NCBI RefSeq assembly: GCF_002368035.1
Contig: NZ_AP018222.1
Location: forward strand, 5,369,171 to 5,433,170
Origin: Nostoc linckia NIES-25
Lineage (GTDB): Bacteria; Cyanobacteriota; Cyanobacteriia; Cyanobacteriales; Nostocaceae
Direction: 5' to 3'
DNA length: 64,000 bases
Shown: one piece after another, positions 1 to 8,680 of the stretch
Position numbering within the stretch: the stretch's first letter is position 1
How the letters are laid out: each line of letters begins with the position of its first letter
The notes under the pieces: model-generated
What the model was told of the DNA's origin: nothing
The model's database searches: none
What the model saw: only the letters and a program-made list of their open reading frames with translations
Program-made: the position numbers and the translations under genes

Positions 1-60
1 AAAGCAACCTTTTGTTAGCCGCCAGAACTCTCAAAGCCGATAGACCTTGACCGAAGAAGC

Positions 61-184
61 AGGGGGGGCAGGGCAGGCAGGGGAAGCAGGGGAGGAAACA
101 GAGTATTGCTCAGTACTTCTTCTCTCAACAACAACTTTTCTTCTCTCCCTACCCCCTGCCCCCTGCCCCCTGCCTCCTGCCTCC
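61..184. repeat. Low-complexity G-rich and C-rich heptamer tracts
   Basis: A G-rich run built on gggcagg-like units (61-95) is followed about 55 bases later by a C-rich run of CCCCCTG/CCTCCTG heptamers (148-184). The two are complementary in character. The same heptamer vocabulary recurs at 1950-2050, 32739-32801 and 55538-55640. No gene is visible before the M23 peptidase. Confidence 0.7.
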
Positions 185-185
185 T

Positions 186-839
186 TCACCTTCTTCTGGA
201 AACTTTTTGCTGAGAAAACATTGCTTGCAAAACAAGCGCTGGGTCTACATAATTATTGCTATATTTTAGCCCCCAGTGGAGATGTGGGCCGGTGGTGCGT
301 CCAGTCATCCCTACCCTACCAATTCTGGCTCCAGTTGGTATTTGCTGACCTTCCGCAATGATAATTCCACCTGCACGGTCAATGAAATAACGGCGGCCAG
401 ATGCAGTTTCGACGTTTCCTTCCATGTGGCAATAAGTGTGTTCCCATTCGCCCGATTTAATTACTATATGAGAACCACAAGCGTCGCCAGCACCAATTTT
501 AGTTACTGTACCTACCCACCAATTACGAACATAACTACCTTGGGGAGCAGCCATGTCTAGACCGCCATGAAATTCCCAATTAGAAGCACCTGTAGCTGAG
601 GGACGGTAACCAAAACCAGATGTGTAAGTTTGAAAGTTTTCTACAGGAAAAGAAGCTGCTTGCCAACTATTAGCTCTGGCTACTTTCTTTGGTTGAACTT
701 CTTTGGCGGCAACTATTTCTGGCTTAGGCAATAGAGTAATTAAACTTCCAAAACAAAATCCTAATATCAACACTGTGGCTCCAGAAAGTATTACTCTTTG
801 TTGCCTATTAATCATTTTCGGGATTCCTAAATTTAACAA
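186..839 (-). CDS. M23 family metallopeptidase (LytM-type), membrane-anchored
   Basis: A 217-residue protein with an N-terminal hydrophobic segment (about residues 15-37), so it is probably exported or anchored facing the periplasm. The C-terminal part is a peptidase M23 (lysostaphin/LytM) domain. The zinc motifs are visible: HGGLD (first His and Asp), HTYCHM, and GPHLHWG near the end (HxH). M23 enzymes cut peptide cross-links in peptidoglycan, or act as non-catalytic activators when the ligands are lost. Here the ligands look intact, so an active endopeptidase is likely. It is transcribed alone. A basic tail (KVSRRR) ends the protein. The substrate and the exact cell-wall role cannot be read from the sequence. 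Confidence 0.88.
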   Translation of the reverse strand: MLNLGIPKMINRQQRVILSGATVLILGFCFGSLITLLPKPEIVAAKEVQPKKVARANSWQAASFPVENFQTYTSGFGYRPSATGASNWEFHGGLDMAAPQGSYVRNWWVGTVTKIGAGDACGSHIVIKSGEWEHTYCHMEGNVETASGRRYFIDRAGGIIIAEGQQIPTGARIGRVGMTGRTTGPHLHWGLKYSNNYVDPALVLQAMFSQQKVSRRR

Positions 840-1558
840 AATTACTGCTTGTTTACTAATTTTCTAATTAAACAACTTTAAATCATCATGAAATATCAAA
901 AACTTTTCCCTACTGAAGATAGAAAATTATTTTTTTATTATTGAATTTATATCTTTTAGCTTAATATGCACCAAATTAAATTAATCTCAATAATAATAGC
1001 ACTTTTTTTATTTGCCAAATTTGGATGATTTTATATTTAAATAAAACAATTAAAAATTAGATATTAATATAAATTTCTAATATTTCATACCAATTTAATG
1101 CGAAGCTGCACTAAATAGAGTAACTCTCTATTCTTGGCGCTCTTCTCCACGAGACGCTGGGCGTTTGCGAAGCGTTCCGCAGAAAAGGCGTAGTTGGCGG
1201 TAGCCTGCGGCAAGTCGGTGCGCGTCTACGTTTAATATTCTGTGCATCTTCATATAGAATTTGTATTAAATTTGAAGTATAAATTATATCTTCTGTTTAG
1301 TTAATGGTTATTACTTATTTATAGTAATGAATAATTATGATTTTTGTTACTAAGGGAAAATAAATACATACTAGTTGTGAAAAAAGTCTCAAACAATAAA
1401 ATTTTGCACGAAGTTAGGTGATGGGGTTGGAGTAGACTTAGCAGTCAGAGAGTTGTGAAGTAGTTGAAATATTGTTAACGTTTATGCTTAAAATTGCACA
1501 AGAGGTTTTTTAGCATCTACTAAAAGCTAAAGTTACCCTTGCAGGACTCCCCCAAGAC
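840..1558. other. AT-rich intergenic region with a G/C-rich palindromic repeat
   Basis: About 720 bases without a convincing gene. Most of it is AT-rich. Positions about 1130-1235 hold a G/C-rich dispersed repeat of the cyanobacterial type (GAGACGCTGGGCGTTTGCGA, then GCGGTAGCCTGCGGCAAG and a GCGTCTACG end). No promoter could be assigned with confidence. Confidence 0.6.
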
Positions 1559-1945
1559 ATGCTGACTGAAATTTTGCCTTTCCGCTTTGAATTAGACACG
1601 ATCGCGATCGCTGGAGCGAGTTTGTGGTCATTAGCGTTATATCTGGGTTTTTCAAAAGCCACTGAATGGGTGATCGAGCAACTCAACCGCTGGTTTAATT
1701 TTGCCGAGCGATCGCTTTATACTAGTCAATCAGAATTTGAAAAAACTCGGAAAGCTAGAGAATCCCAAAACGCCTTCTACGCCTCACTATTTAGTATTGT
1801 GCCTTTCTTGGTAGCTGGCGCTTTGTTCAATTGGGGTGTAGAAATCAGTTTAGGACGTAGCTGGGGAATCAGCTTAGGCATACTTGCTTGTATTAGTTGT
1901 GGCATTTTTGAACTGGGAAGACGTAGTGGTGGGTCTTCGGATTAG
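1559..1945 (+). CDS. Conserved hypothetical membrane protein
   Basis: A 128-residue protein that I do not recognise as a named family. It has a hydrophobic stretch near residues 15-32, a charged central part (residues about 45-75, rich in E, K, R and Q), and two hydrophobic segments at about 78-95 and 100-118. This suggests two or three membrane passes with a cytoplasmic loop. The C-terminus is polar (GRRSGGSSD). HIP1 sites lie inside the coding sequence, as in genuine genes of this genome. The start at 1559 has only a weak upstream AGGA about 14 bases away. It stands alone and is followed by a G-rich low-complexity tract. Confidence 0.65.
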   Translation: MLTEILPFRFELDTIAIAGASLWSLALYLGFSKATEWVIEQLNRWFNFAERSLYTSQSEFEKTRKARESQNAFYASLFSIVPFLVAGALFNWGVEISLGRSWGISLGILACISCGIFELGRRSGGSSD

Positions 1946-1950
1946 GTAGA

Positions 1951-2054
1951 AGAGGCAGGGGGGCAGGGGGCAGGGGAAAAGGTTAAAGGTAAAAGGGAAA
2001 ACGAATAAATTTAATCTTTCCCCTTTTCCCCTTACCCCTTTCCCTTTCCCCATA
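1951..2054. repeat. Purine-rich then pyrimidine-rich low-complexity repeat
   Basis: Runs of gggggcagg and aaaaggttaaagg are followed by TAAATTTAATCTTTCCCC and further C/T runs. Nearly the same arrangement occurs at about 14775-14862, so this is a dispersed intergenic repeat and not a gene. Confidence 0.6.
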
Positions 2055-2058
2055 CCCC

Positions 2059-3399
2059 TTACTTCCCAATTTCCTCATTAACAATCTGTGCTATCTTCTG
2101 AGCTGCTCCGCTTTCACCACGAACCTGACGTAGCTTGTGCCGGATATCGTCCAATTTTTCTGGATGATCTAAAAAATCTAATACCATGTCTCCAACTTCT
2201 TGCGGTTGGAGTTTGCCTACAAGTTCTGGGACGATTTCTGACTGCGCCCAGATATTTGGCCATGCTAATAAACCTTTGCGTCTGAGAAATACCCAGTTAA
2301 TCACCTTGGCAAAGGTAGAACCAACCCCTGGCAGATTCGCCAATAAACCCGGTAAACCATCCCAAGAGCGCATGGCATCTAATTGTTGGGTAGGTAGCAA
2401 AACAATCATCGGTACTCCTAAAGCACCGAGTTCAGCGGTGTTTGCCCCCACCGTAGTCAGGCAGATGCAGCACTGTGATAACAAGTTATATGCAGGGTTT
2501 TCTTGCCATAATTCTAGAGTTAGACCTGTCTGTGTTTTCAGTGATGCCTTGCTTTTTCCATGCTCTGGAATTATTAAAGAAACGCTGCTAATACCAAAAG
2601 TTTCCACAAAAGGGTTTTTTTGGGAATCGCCAAAACTAGCTAACGTTTGCAAATCCACCGTTGGAGCAACAGGAATCACAAATTTGGTTTGGGGTCTCTT
2701 GGCATGGATATGTTCGGCAATAGCCAACATTAAAGGTATCCCTTGGGTTAATTTTGCCGCTTTTGAACCTGGTAACAGACCAATTAATTCAGTTATTTGT
2801 CCTTTGTCATTAGTCATTTGTCCTTGGTCATTAGTCATTTGTCCTTTGTCATTAGTCATTTGTCCTTTGTCATTTGTTAATAACTCTTGACCAATGACTA
2901 ATGACGAATGACTACTGGCTTCTAGCATTAAATCTCCCACAACGGTAAATTTGTGGGCATATTTTGGGGAAACGCGGGCAGCAACTTGAGGTTTCATAAT
3001 TCCAAAGCGGTCTATGAAGTTATGCCAACGGGCTTCCCATTCGGCGTAAACAACAGTGCGATATCCTAATTTTTTGCCAATGATTACAGGGAAAATTTGA
3101 TCGCCGCCGAGAAAAACCACCACACCGCGACTTCTCCACTCCCAATTTTCAAATGTTTTACCCCAGAGGAGAAACTGCCAAAAATACTCTGCTGGCTGAA
3201 CTCTGTCTACTTCTGGATAAGAAAGAGCGATCGCACCTTCTTTACCAGTAGCATTGGGACAAGGGGATAAAACTACAGAAATCCTCACAACAGAACGGTC
3301 ATCCCCTAATTGTTGCCGCAATGCCTTGACCACTGGACGCACCCAAGTGCTTACTTCCCCTGGGCCATTGGAGAGAATGAGAATATCTACTGGAGTCAC
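2059..3399 (-). CDS. Lipid-A-disaccharide synthase-related glycosyltransferase (LpxB-like)
   Basis: About 446 residues if it starts at GTG 3399. An in-frame TTG at 3420 would add seven residues. The N-terminus has DILILSNGPGEVSTW, and the C-terminal half has a nucleotide-sugar-binding region (TTVGANTAELGALGVPMIVLLPTQ). This matches the cyanobacterial group annotated as lipid-A-disaccharide synthase-related, probably a GT-B glycosyltransferase whose true acceptor is unknown. GGAG lies 9 bases before the GTG. An unusual feature is four 7-residue repeats of the type MTNDKGQ at mid-protein, encoded by a 21-bp tandem repeat (2796-2880). The upstream sequence and the alternative TTG lie in a dispersed repeat that reads GAATTTTGAATTCGGAGCGA on the coding strand. 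Confidence 0.85.
   Translation of the reverse strand: MTPVDILILSNGPGEVSTWVRPVVKALRQQLGDDRSVVRISVVLSPCPNATGKEGAIALSYPEVDRVQPAEYFWQFLLWGKTFENWEWRSRGVVVFLGGDQIFPVIIGKKLGYRTVVYAEWEARWHNFIDRFGIMKPQVAARVSPKYAHKFTVVGDLMLEASSHSSLVIGQELLTNDKGQMTNDKGQMTNDQGQMTNDKGQITELIGLLPGSKAAKLTQGIPLMLAIAEHIHAKRPQTKFVIPVAPTVDLQTLASFGDSQKNPFVETFGISSVSLIIPEHGKSKASLKTQTGLTLELWQENPAYNLLSQCCICLTTVGANTAELGALGVPMIVLLPTQQLDAMRSWDGLPGLLANLPGVGSTFAKVINWVFLRRKGLLAWPNIWAQSEIVPELVGKLQPQEVGDMVLDFLDHPEKLDDIRHKLRQVRGESGAAQKIAQIVNEEIGK
2796..2880. repeat. 21-bp tandem repeat inside the LpxB-like coding sequence
   Basis: About four copies of a 21-bp unit beginning TTTGTCCTTTGTCATTAGTC. Because 21 is a multiple of three, the frame is kept and the repeat is translated as MTNDKGQ units. 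Related inverted sequence (CAATGACTAATGACGAATGA) follows at about 2891-2911. It resembles the short tandemly repeated sequences known from Nostoc genomes. Confidence 0.85.
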
Positions 3400-3707
3400 G
3401 TCGCTTCGCTCCGAATTCAAAATTCAAAATTCACGCATTATAATCCCCATAAATAAATAATGGGGCTTATATCATGAGTCTGTTTCGGTTATGAGTTAAT
3501 GATGACGCTTAGAGGCTATTGTTGACCAAAAAAAATCGTCAATTACAAATTGCTAGTAAATTTTGCGCTCAACAAATTTTTGTCGGGCGAACATTTCTGC
3601 TTCTTTGGGTAGAGACCATAACAGCAGGTTAATATGGTATATTCTAACAGCAAGTATCGCATCTGCTATAGTCCGATTTATACATACCAATCAAAGTATC
3701 CACGTTC
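3400..3707. other. Divergent intergenic region
   Basis: Separates the LpxB-like gene (minus) from the XRE regulator (plus). Positions 3400-3435 hold a dispersed repeat (TCGCTTCGCTCCGAATTCAA followed by AATTCAAAATTC). The rest is ordinary AT-rich sequence that must hold the promoters of both genes. No clear -10/-35 pair or operator was identified. Confidence 0.5.
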
Positions 3708-3950
3708 ATGACTGCAATCGAGAAGACAGAGCTTGCAGAGTTGATCCGTGAGACAAGAATGCGCCTTGAACTCTCACAGGTCAAGTTTGCCGAGAAACTG
3801 GGGGTTTCTTTCCATAGTGTTAATCGATGGGAGAACGGACGGACAAAGCCTTTACCATTGGCGATGAAACAAATTGAAGCATTACTCTACTCCTTGGGCG
3901 ATCGCGGTGAAGACTTACTAATAAGGTATTTTTCATCTGGGAGGAGTTGA
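3708..3950 (+). CDS. Small XRE-family helix-turn-helix regulator
   Basis: An 80-residue protein that is almost entirely an HTH_3/Cro-CI domain. The core runs from RETRMRLELSQVKFAEKLGV through SFHSVNRWENGRTKPLPLAM, with the recognition helix around SFHSVNRWENG. It lies 63 bases before the first hybrid histidine kinase in the same direction, so co-transcription and a link to that signalling block are plausible. Stand-alone HTH proteins of this type usually bind DNA as dimers. No toxin partner is adjacent on this strand. Its target is unknown. Confidence 0.85.
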   Translation: MTAIEKTELAELIRETRMRLELSQVKFAEKLGVSFHSVNRWENGRTKPLPLAMKQIEALLYSLGDRGEDLLIRYFSSGRS

Positions 3951-4000
3951 AATTGTGCCCCGCGTGAAAACAGCAGTTGCAGAAGATGTCGAGTTTCAGC

Positions 4001-4006
4001 AGGAGG
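4001..4006 (+). promoter_or_regulatory. Ribosome binding site that decides the start of the first hybrid kinase
   Basis: AGGAGG is followed by AATGATAATG. It leaves only one base before the ATG at 4008, but seven before the ATG at 4014, so 4014 is the better start. Confidence 0.75.
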
Positions 4007-4013
4007 AATGATA

Positions 4014-7000
4014 ATGCCACTTCAGTTTCTCTTGCTCGAAGACAATCCGTTGGATGCCAATATTGTTGAAGTCGCGCTTAGGGATGGCGGTATCGAGTGC
4101 GAACTGCTCCAGGTGGAAACTCGTGCTGATTTTGCGGCCGCACTTTTAGAGAATGAGTTTGACCTGATTCTGGCAGACTATACACTACCAGAGTTTGATG
4201 GCATCAGTGCTTTAGAAATTGCTCGCCATCTGCGCCCTGATGTGCCATTTATTTTCGTTTCTGGCAGTTTGGGTGAGGAATTGGCGATCGAAACCCTCAA
4301 ACGTGGAGCCACAGATTATGTCGTGAAGCAACGGTTAGGGCGGCTAGTACCATCGGTGCAACGGGCACTGCGAGAAACCCAAGAACGCCGAGAACGCAAA
4401 CGGGCAGAACTGTTGCTATTCGAGCAGAAGCGACTGCTGGAGTTAATTGCTTCTGGACGCCCGCTGAATGAATGCCTAAAAGCCATGTGTGCCTCAATGT
4501 CTGAACTTCATCCGGGTACACGCGCCTGCTTTTTGCTGACCAATGCTCAAAGGACGAGGTTTAAGAGTTCGATTACTCCAAACTTTCCATCGTCCTTTGG
4601 GGAAGGACTCAAGGATGCTCCAATCAACGATTTGTGCATTGGAACCTGCGGCGAAGCGGCGTATCGGGGCGAGCCGATTACCTGCGCTGACATTGTTAAC
4701 GACGATCGCTGGTCGCAGGAATGGCGAAATTTATGTGTGGCTCACGGCATTTTGGCGTGTCATTCTAAGCCAGTAATGAGCGTGGATGGTGTAGCCCTGG
4801 GATCTTTGATGCTGTGCTTTGACCGATCGCGGATGCCCACCGATTGGGAGTTGCAACTGGCAGAATTTGGAACCCAAGTTGCCAGCATTGTGTTCGAGCG
4901 CGATCGCTCTTATCTTGCCTTGCGGGAATCCGAAGCCAAATATCGCACCTTGTTTGAATCCATCGACCAAGGTTTCTGCATCTGCGAAATGCTGTTTGAT
5001 GAAAACGGAAAACCGATTGATTATCGGTTTCTCAAAGTCAATCCGGCTTTTGAAACGATCGCGGGGTTGAAACAAGCCACAGGCAAAACCGCGCGAGAAC
5101 TCGTCCCCAATCTCGAAGCTTCCTGGTTTGAGATTTACGGCGAAGTGGTGCTGACAGGCGAACCCATTCGATTTGAGGCTCAATCCATAGCCATGAACAA
5201 TCGTTGGTTTGATGTTAATGCTTTTTGCATCGATGCAGCCCCAAGCCACAAATTCGCCATTCTATTAGCCAACATCAGCTTACGCAAACAAGCCGAAGCC
5301 GAAATTCAACAGCTCAATCAGCAACTCACCCAACGCCTCAACGAGTTACAAACTTTGTTTGATTTATTGCCCATTGGTGTGGCGATCGCCGAAGATCCAG
5401 AGTGCAGAACAATTCGCGTCAATCCTTACCTGTCTAAATTGGTTCGAGTTCCGATGGAAGCAAATGCCTCTATGGGCGCTCCCGCCGATGAACACCCTCT
5501 GTATCGCCTATGTCGAGACGGCCAAGACATTCCAATTGCAGACTTACCGATGCAGTACGCAGCAATTCACAACACATCGGTGCAGGATGAAGTCGTAGAC
5601 ATTGTACATACCGATGGCACAGTTATTAAACTGCTTTGTTATGCTTCGCCGTTATTAGATGAAAACCACGCAGTCAGAGGCGTTGTGGGCGGATTTGTCG
5701 ATATTACCGATCGCGAACTCTCAGAGCAGCAAATCCAACGCACTCTGCAAACACTACAAACCCTGATTGCAGCTTCGCCGTTACCCATTGTCATCATAGA
5801 ACCAGATTGCATGGTGCAACTGTGGAACCCGGCAGCCGAAAGACTCTTTGGCTGGAGTGAAGCCGAAGTGTTAGGCAAACCCATTCCCATTGTACCGCCA
5901 GAGAAACAAGACGAATGTCGCCTGGTGCGAGAGGCAGTGAGCAACGGGGAAATCTTCTCTGGAGTCGAGACCTACCGCTGCAAACGCAACGGCTCAACCG
6001 CGATCGTCAGTATCTCGGCTGCCCTACTGGATGATAGCAATGCCATCGTACTTTTGTTTCAAGACATCACCGAGCGTCAGCAGGTAGAAGAGGCGCTGCG
6101 TTCGAGTCAGGCACAGTTGCAAACACTCTTCGACGAAGCCCCCCTTGGTGTCTTTTTACTTGACGAGGACTTCCGCATCCGCCAAGTGAACCCCACCGCC
6201 TTGCCAGCCTTTGGAGATATTCCTGATTTGATCGGTCGGGATTTCGAGGAGGTGATGCACATTCTGTGGTCGCCAGCCTATGCAGATGAAGTTGTCCAAA
6301 AGTACCGCCACACCCTGGAAACCGGGGAGCCGTACTTTGTCCCAGAACGCATCGAGGAACGCCGCGATCGCGGTATCGTCGAATATTACGAGTGGCGAAT
6401 CAATCGCATTCCCTTACCAGAGAGTAGCTACGGCGTGGTTTGCTATTTTCGGGACATTTCTGCCCAAGTGTTGGCACGGATAGCGATCGCCGAGAGTCAA
6501 TCTCGCTTTCGCCTCATGGTTGAAAGCGCCAAAGATTACGCCATCTTCACCCTCGACCTCAACGGTATCATTGCCAGTTGGAATTCCGGCGCTCAAAAGC
6601 TGTTGGGCTACACCGAAACAGAAGCCATAGGACGCAACGCTAAAATCATTTTCACACCAGAAGATAACGAGCAAAAACAAGCCGAGTGGGAAATGGAAAC
6701 TGCCTTGACTCAAGAACGGGCAGAAAACGAATGTTGGCATCTTCGCAAGGACGGAACCCAATTCTGGGCCAGTGGTTTAATGATGCCGTTACAAAATGAA
6801 GCGGGGAATATACACGGGTTTGTGAAAATCTTGCAAGACAAAACTGCAAAGCGGCAAGCAGAGGAACGGTTGCATTTGCTGTATGAAATGACTCGCGATT
6901 TACTCGCCGCCGAACACCCGATGCAGTTGATGAACAACTTATTTAGTAAACTTTCACAGCAGCTGGAGCTACATTGCTACTACAACTACAGAGTTGAAGA

Positions 7001-8525
7001 AAAAGACAATCTACCGATGCTGCATCTGAAAAGCTATGCAGGGATTTCTGACGATCTGGCTGATTCCATAGAATGGATTGAATTTGGTCAGTATGTGTGT
7101 GGACTGGTGGTACAACAGCGACGGCAAATAGTCCTTGATGCAGGGCAAATTTCCACCCATTCTAACGCGCAACTGCTCAACTTAATGAAAATTACTGCTT
7201 ATGCCTGTCAACCGTTAATCCTTCGAGGAAGGTTATTGGGGTCGCTGTCATTTGGCAGTTTAACCCGGAATAGTTTTACCTTAGAAGAAATTAACCTGCT
7301 GCAATCCACCTGCGATCAAATAGCCATCGCCCTTGAGCGAGCAGATTTGCTGACTTCAATGCAGCAACAAGCCGAACAGCTGCAACAAGCCAACCGGATC
7401 AAAGATGAGTTTTTAGCCGTTCTGTCACACGAATTGCGATCGCCCCTCAACCCGATTTTAGGCTGGTCGCAGCTGCTAAAAACAGGCAAACTTAACGAAG
7501 CCAAGACGGCTCAAGCCTTAGATGTCATCGAACGCAATGCCAAGTTGCAGTCGGAACTAATTGAAGATTTACTCGATGTCTCTCGGATTCTCCAAGGTAA
7601 ACTCAGCTTGAATGTTTCCCGCGTCGATTTGGCGATGACGGTTCAAGCTGGGATCGAAACGGTACGATTAGCGGCCCAAGCCAAGTCCATTGAAATCGAG
7701 GCGAGGCTGGAACCAGATGTAGGGTTAGTATCAGGCGATGCCAACCGACTACAGCAAGTGATTTGGAACCTCCTCTCCAACGCCGTCAAATTTACCGAGG
7801 CTGGGGGACAAGTTGAAATCCGCCTACAGCACCTTGGTGGTTTTGCCCAGATTAGCGTCAGCGATACAGGCAAAGGAATTCAACCTGACTTTCTTCCCTA
7901 TGTCTTTGACTACTTCCGCCAAGAAGATGGGGCTACAACTCGAAAATTTGGAGGACTGGGGTTAGGGCTGGCCATCGTCCGTCATTTAGTCGAACTACAT
8001 GGCGGCAGTGTTTGGGCAGAGAGTCCAGGGGAAGGCCAGGGGGCAACTTTTTCTGTGAGACTGCCGAGTCTGGCGGATTCATCCCCAAGGAACCCAGATG
8101 GCCAACAGTCTGAGCCATCTCGGAATTTGCAGGGGATTAAAATTTTGGTGGTCGATGATGATACCGATACGCGAGAGTTCTTAACTTTCTTGCTACAACA
8201 GTACCAGGCAAATGTAACTGCGGTGGCCTCAGCCGTTGAAGCCATAGCCAGTTTAAACCAATCCAATCCAGATGTGCTGGTGAGCGATATCGGAATGCCA
8301 GAGGTGGACGGCTATATGCTGATGCGCCAAGTAAGAGCTTTAGTGCCAGCACAGGGAGAACAAATAAAAGCCATCGCTCTGACTGCCTATGCTGGAGAAA
8401 TCGACTACCAACAGGCGATGTTGGCAGGCTTTCAACGCCATGTACCCAAGCCTGTGGAACCAGAAGTTTTAGTGAAAGCGATCGCAGATTTAGTTCAATC
8501 AGTTGCAGGCCAAAATAATTCATAA
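4014..8525 (+). CDS. Hybrid sensor histidine kinase, REC-GAF-multiple PAS-GAF-HisKA-HATPase-REC
   Basis: About 1503 residues and soluble, with no clear membrane segment. Domains in order: an N-terminal receiver (residues about 1-120; phospho-acceptor Asp in LILADYTLP near 55), a GAF domain (about 140-300), a run of five PAS/PAC-like sensors (about 310-960, each ending near a D-I/K-T-like PAC signature), a second GAF (about 980-1120), HisKA with the phospho-acceptor in LSHELRSPLNP (His about 1139), HATPase_c (FGGLGLGLAIVRHLVELHGG), and a C-terminal receiver (Asp about 1425 in LVSDIGMPEVDG). Having receivers at both ends suggests it both receives and transmits phosphate in a relay. The next gene is a second hybrid kinase with a very similar kinase core, so the pair probably shares targets. 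The ligand cannot be read from the sequence. Confidence 0.93.
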   Translation: MPLQFLLLEDNPLDANIVEVALRDGGIECELLQVETRADFAAALLENEFDLILADYTLPEFDGISALEIARHLRPDVPFIFVSGSLGEELAIETLKRGATDYVVKQRLGRLVPSVQRALRETQERRERKRAELLLFEQKRLLELIASGRPLNECLKAMCASMSELHPGTRACFLLTNAQRTRFKSSITPNFPSSFGEGLKDAPINDLCIGTCGEAAYRGEPITCADIVNDDRWSQEWRNLCVAHGILACHSKPVMSVDGVALGSLMLCFDRSRMPTDWELQLAEFGTQVASIVFERDRSYLALRESEAKYRTLFESIDQGFCICEMLFDENGKPIDYRFLKVNPAFETIAGLKQATGKTARELVPNLEASWFEIYGEVVLTGEPIRFEAQSIAMNNRWFDVNAFCIDAAPSHKFAILLANISLRKQAEAEIQQLNQQLTQRLNELQTLFDLLPIGVAIAEDPECRTIRVNPYLSKLVRVPMEANASMGAPADEHPLYRLCRDGQDIPIADLPMQYAAIHNTSVQDEVVDIVHTDGTVIKLLCYASPLLDENHAVRGVVGGFVDITDRELSEQQIQRTLQTLQTLIAASPLPIVIIEPDCMVQLWNPAAERLFGWSEAEVLGKPIPIVPPEKQDECRLVREAVSNGEIFSGVETYRCKRNGSTAIVSISAALLDDSNAIVLLFQDITERQQVEEALRSSQAQLQTLFDEAPLGVFLLDEDFRIRQVNPTALPAFGDIPDLIGRDFEEVMHILWSPAYADEVVQKYRHTLETGEPYFVPERIEERRDRGIVEYYEWRINRIPLPESSYGVVCYFRDISAQVLARIAIAESQSRFRLMVESAKDYAIFTLDLNGIIASWNSGAQKLLGYTETEAIGRNAKIIFTPEDNEQKQAEWEMETALTQERAENECWHLRKDGTQFWASGLMMPLQNEAGNIHGFVKILQDKTAKRQAEERLHLLYEMTRDLLAAEHPMQLMNNLFSKLSQQLELHCYYNYRVEEKDNLPMLHLKSYAGISDDLADSIEWIEFGQYVCGLVVQQRRQIVLDAGQISTHSNAQLLNLMKITAYACQPLILRGRLLGSLSFGSLTRNSFTLEEINLLQSTCDQIAIALERADLLTSMQQQAEQLQQANRIKDEFLAVLSHELRSPLNPILGWSQLLKTGKLNEAKTAQALDVIERNAKLQSELIEDLLDVSRILQGKLSLNVSRVDLAMTVQAGIETVRLAAQAKSIEIEARLEPDVGLVSGDANRLQQVIWNLLSNAVKFTEAGGQVEIRLQHLGGFAQISVSDTGKGIQPDFLPYVFDYFRQEDGATTRKFGGLGLGLAIVRHLVELHGGSVWAESPGEGQGATFSVRLPSLADSSPRNPDGQQSEPSRNLQGIKILVVDDDTDTREFLTFLLQQYQANVTAVASAVEAIASLNQSNPDVLVSDIGMPEVDGYMLMRQVRALVPAQGEQIKAIALTAYAGEIDYQQAMLAGFQRHVPKPVEPEVLVKAIADLVQSVAGQNNS

Positions 8526-8680
8526 TTATTAACCCACGCATGAATGTTAGTTTTCAAGGGTTAGCGGGGATCTGAGCCTCTCAAAATTAATGGGATATCT
8601 CCCAGAGAAGTATATTAAATATCTAAATTATCTAGCCTATAGTGTTAAATTGTTACGCTCTCACCCTAGTTTTCAGCGGT

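Noticed and set aside
3953..4009. An 18-codon frame (GTG start) between the XRE gene and the first kinase
   Set aside because: Too short, no RBS of its own, and its end is simply the RBS region of the kinase gene.
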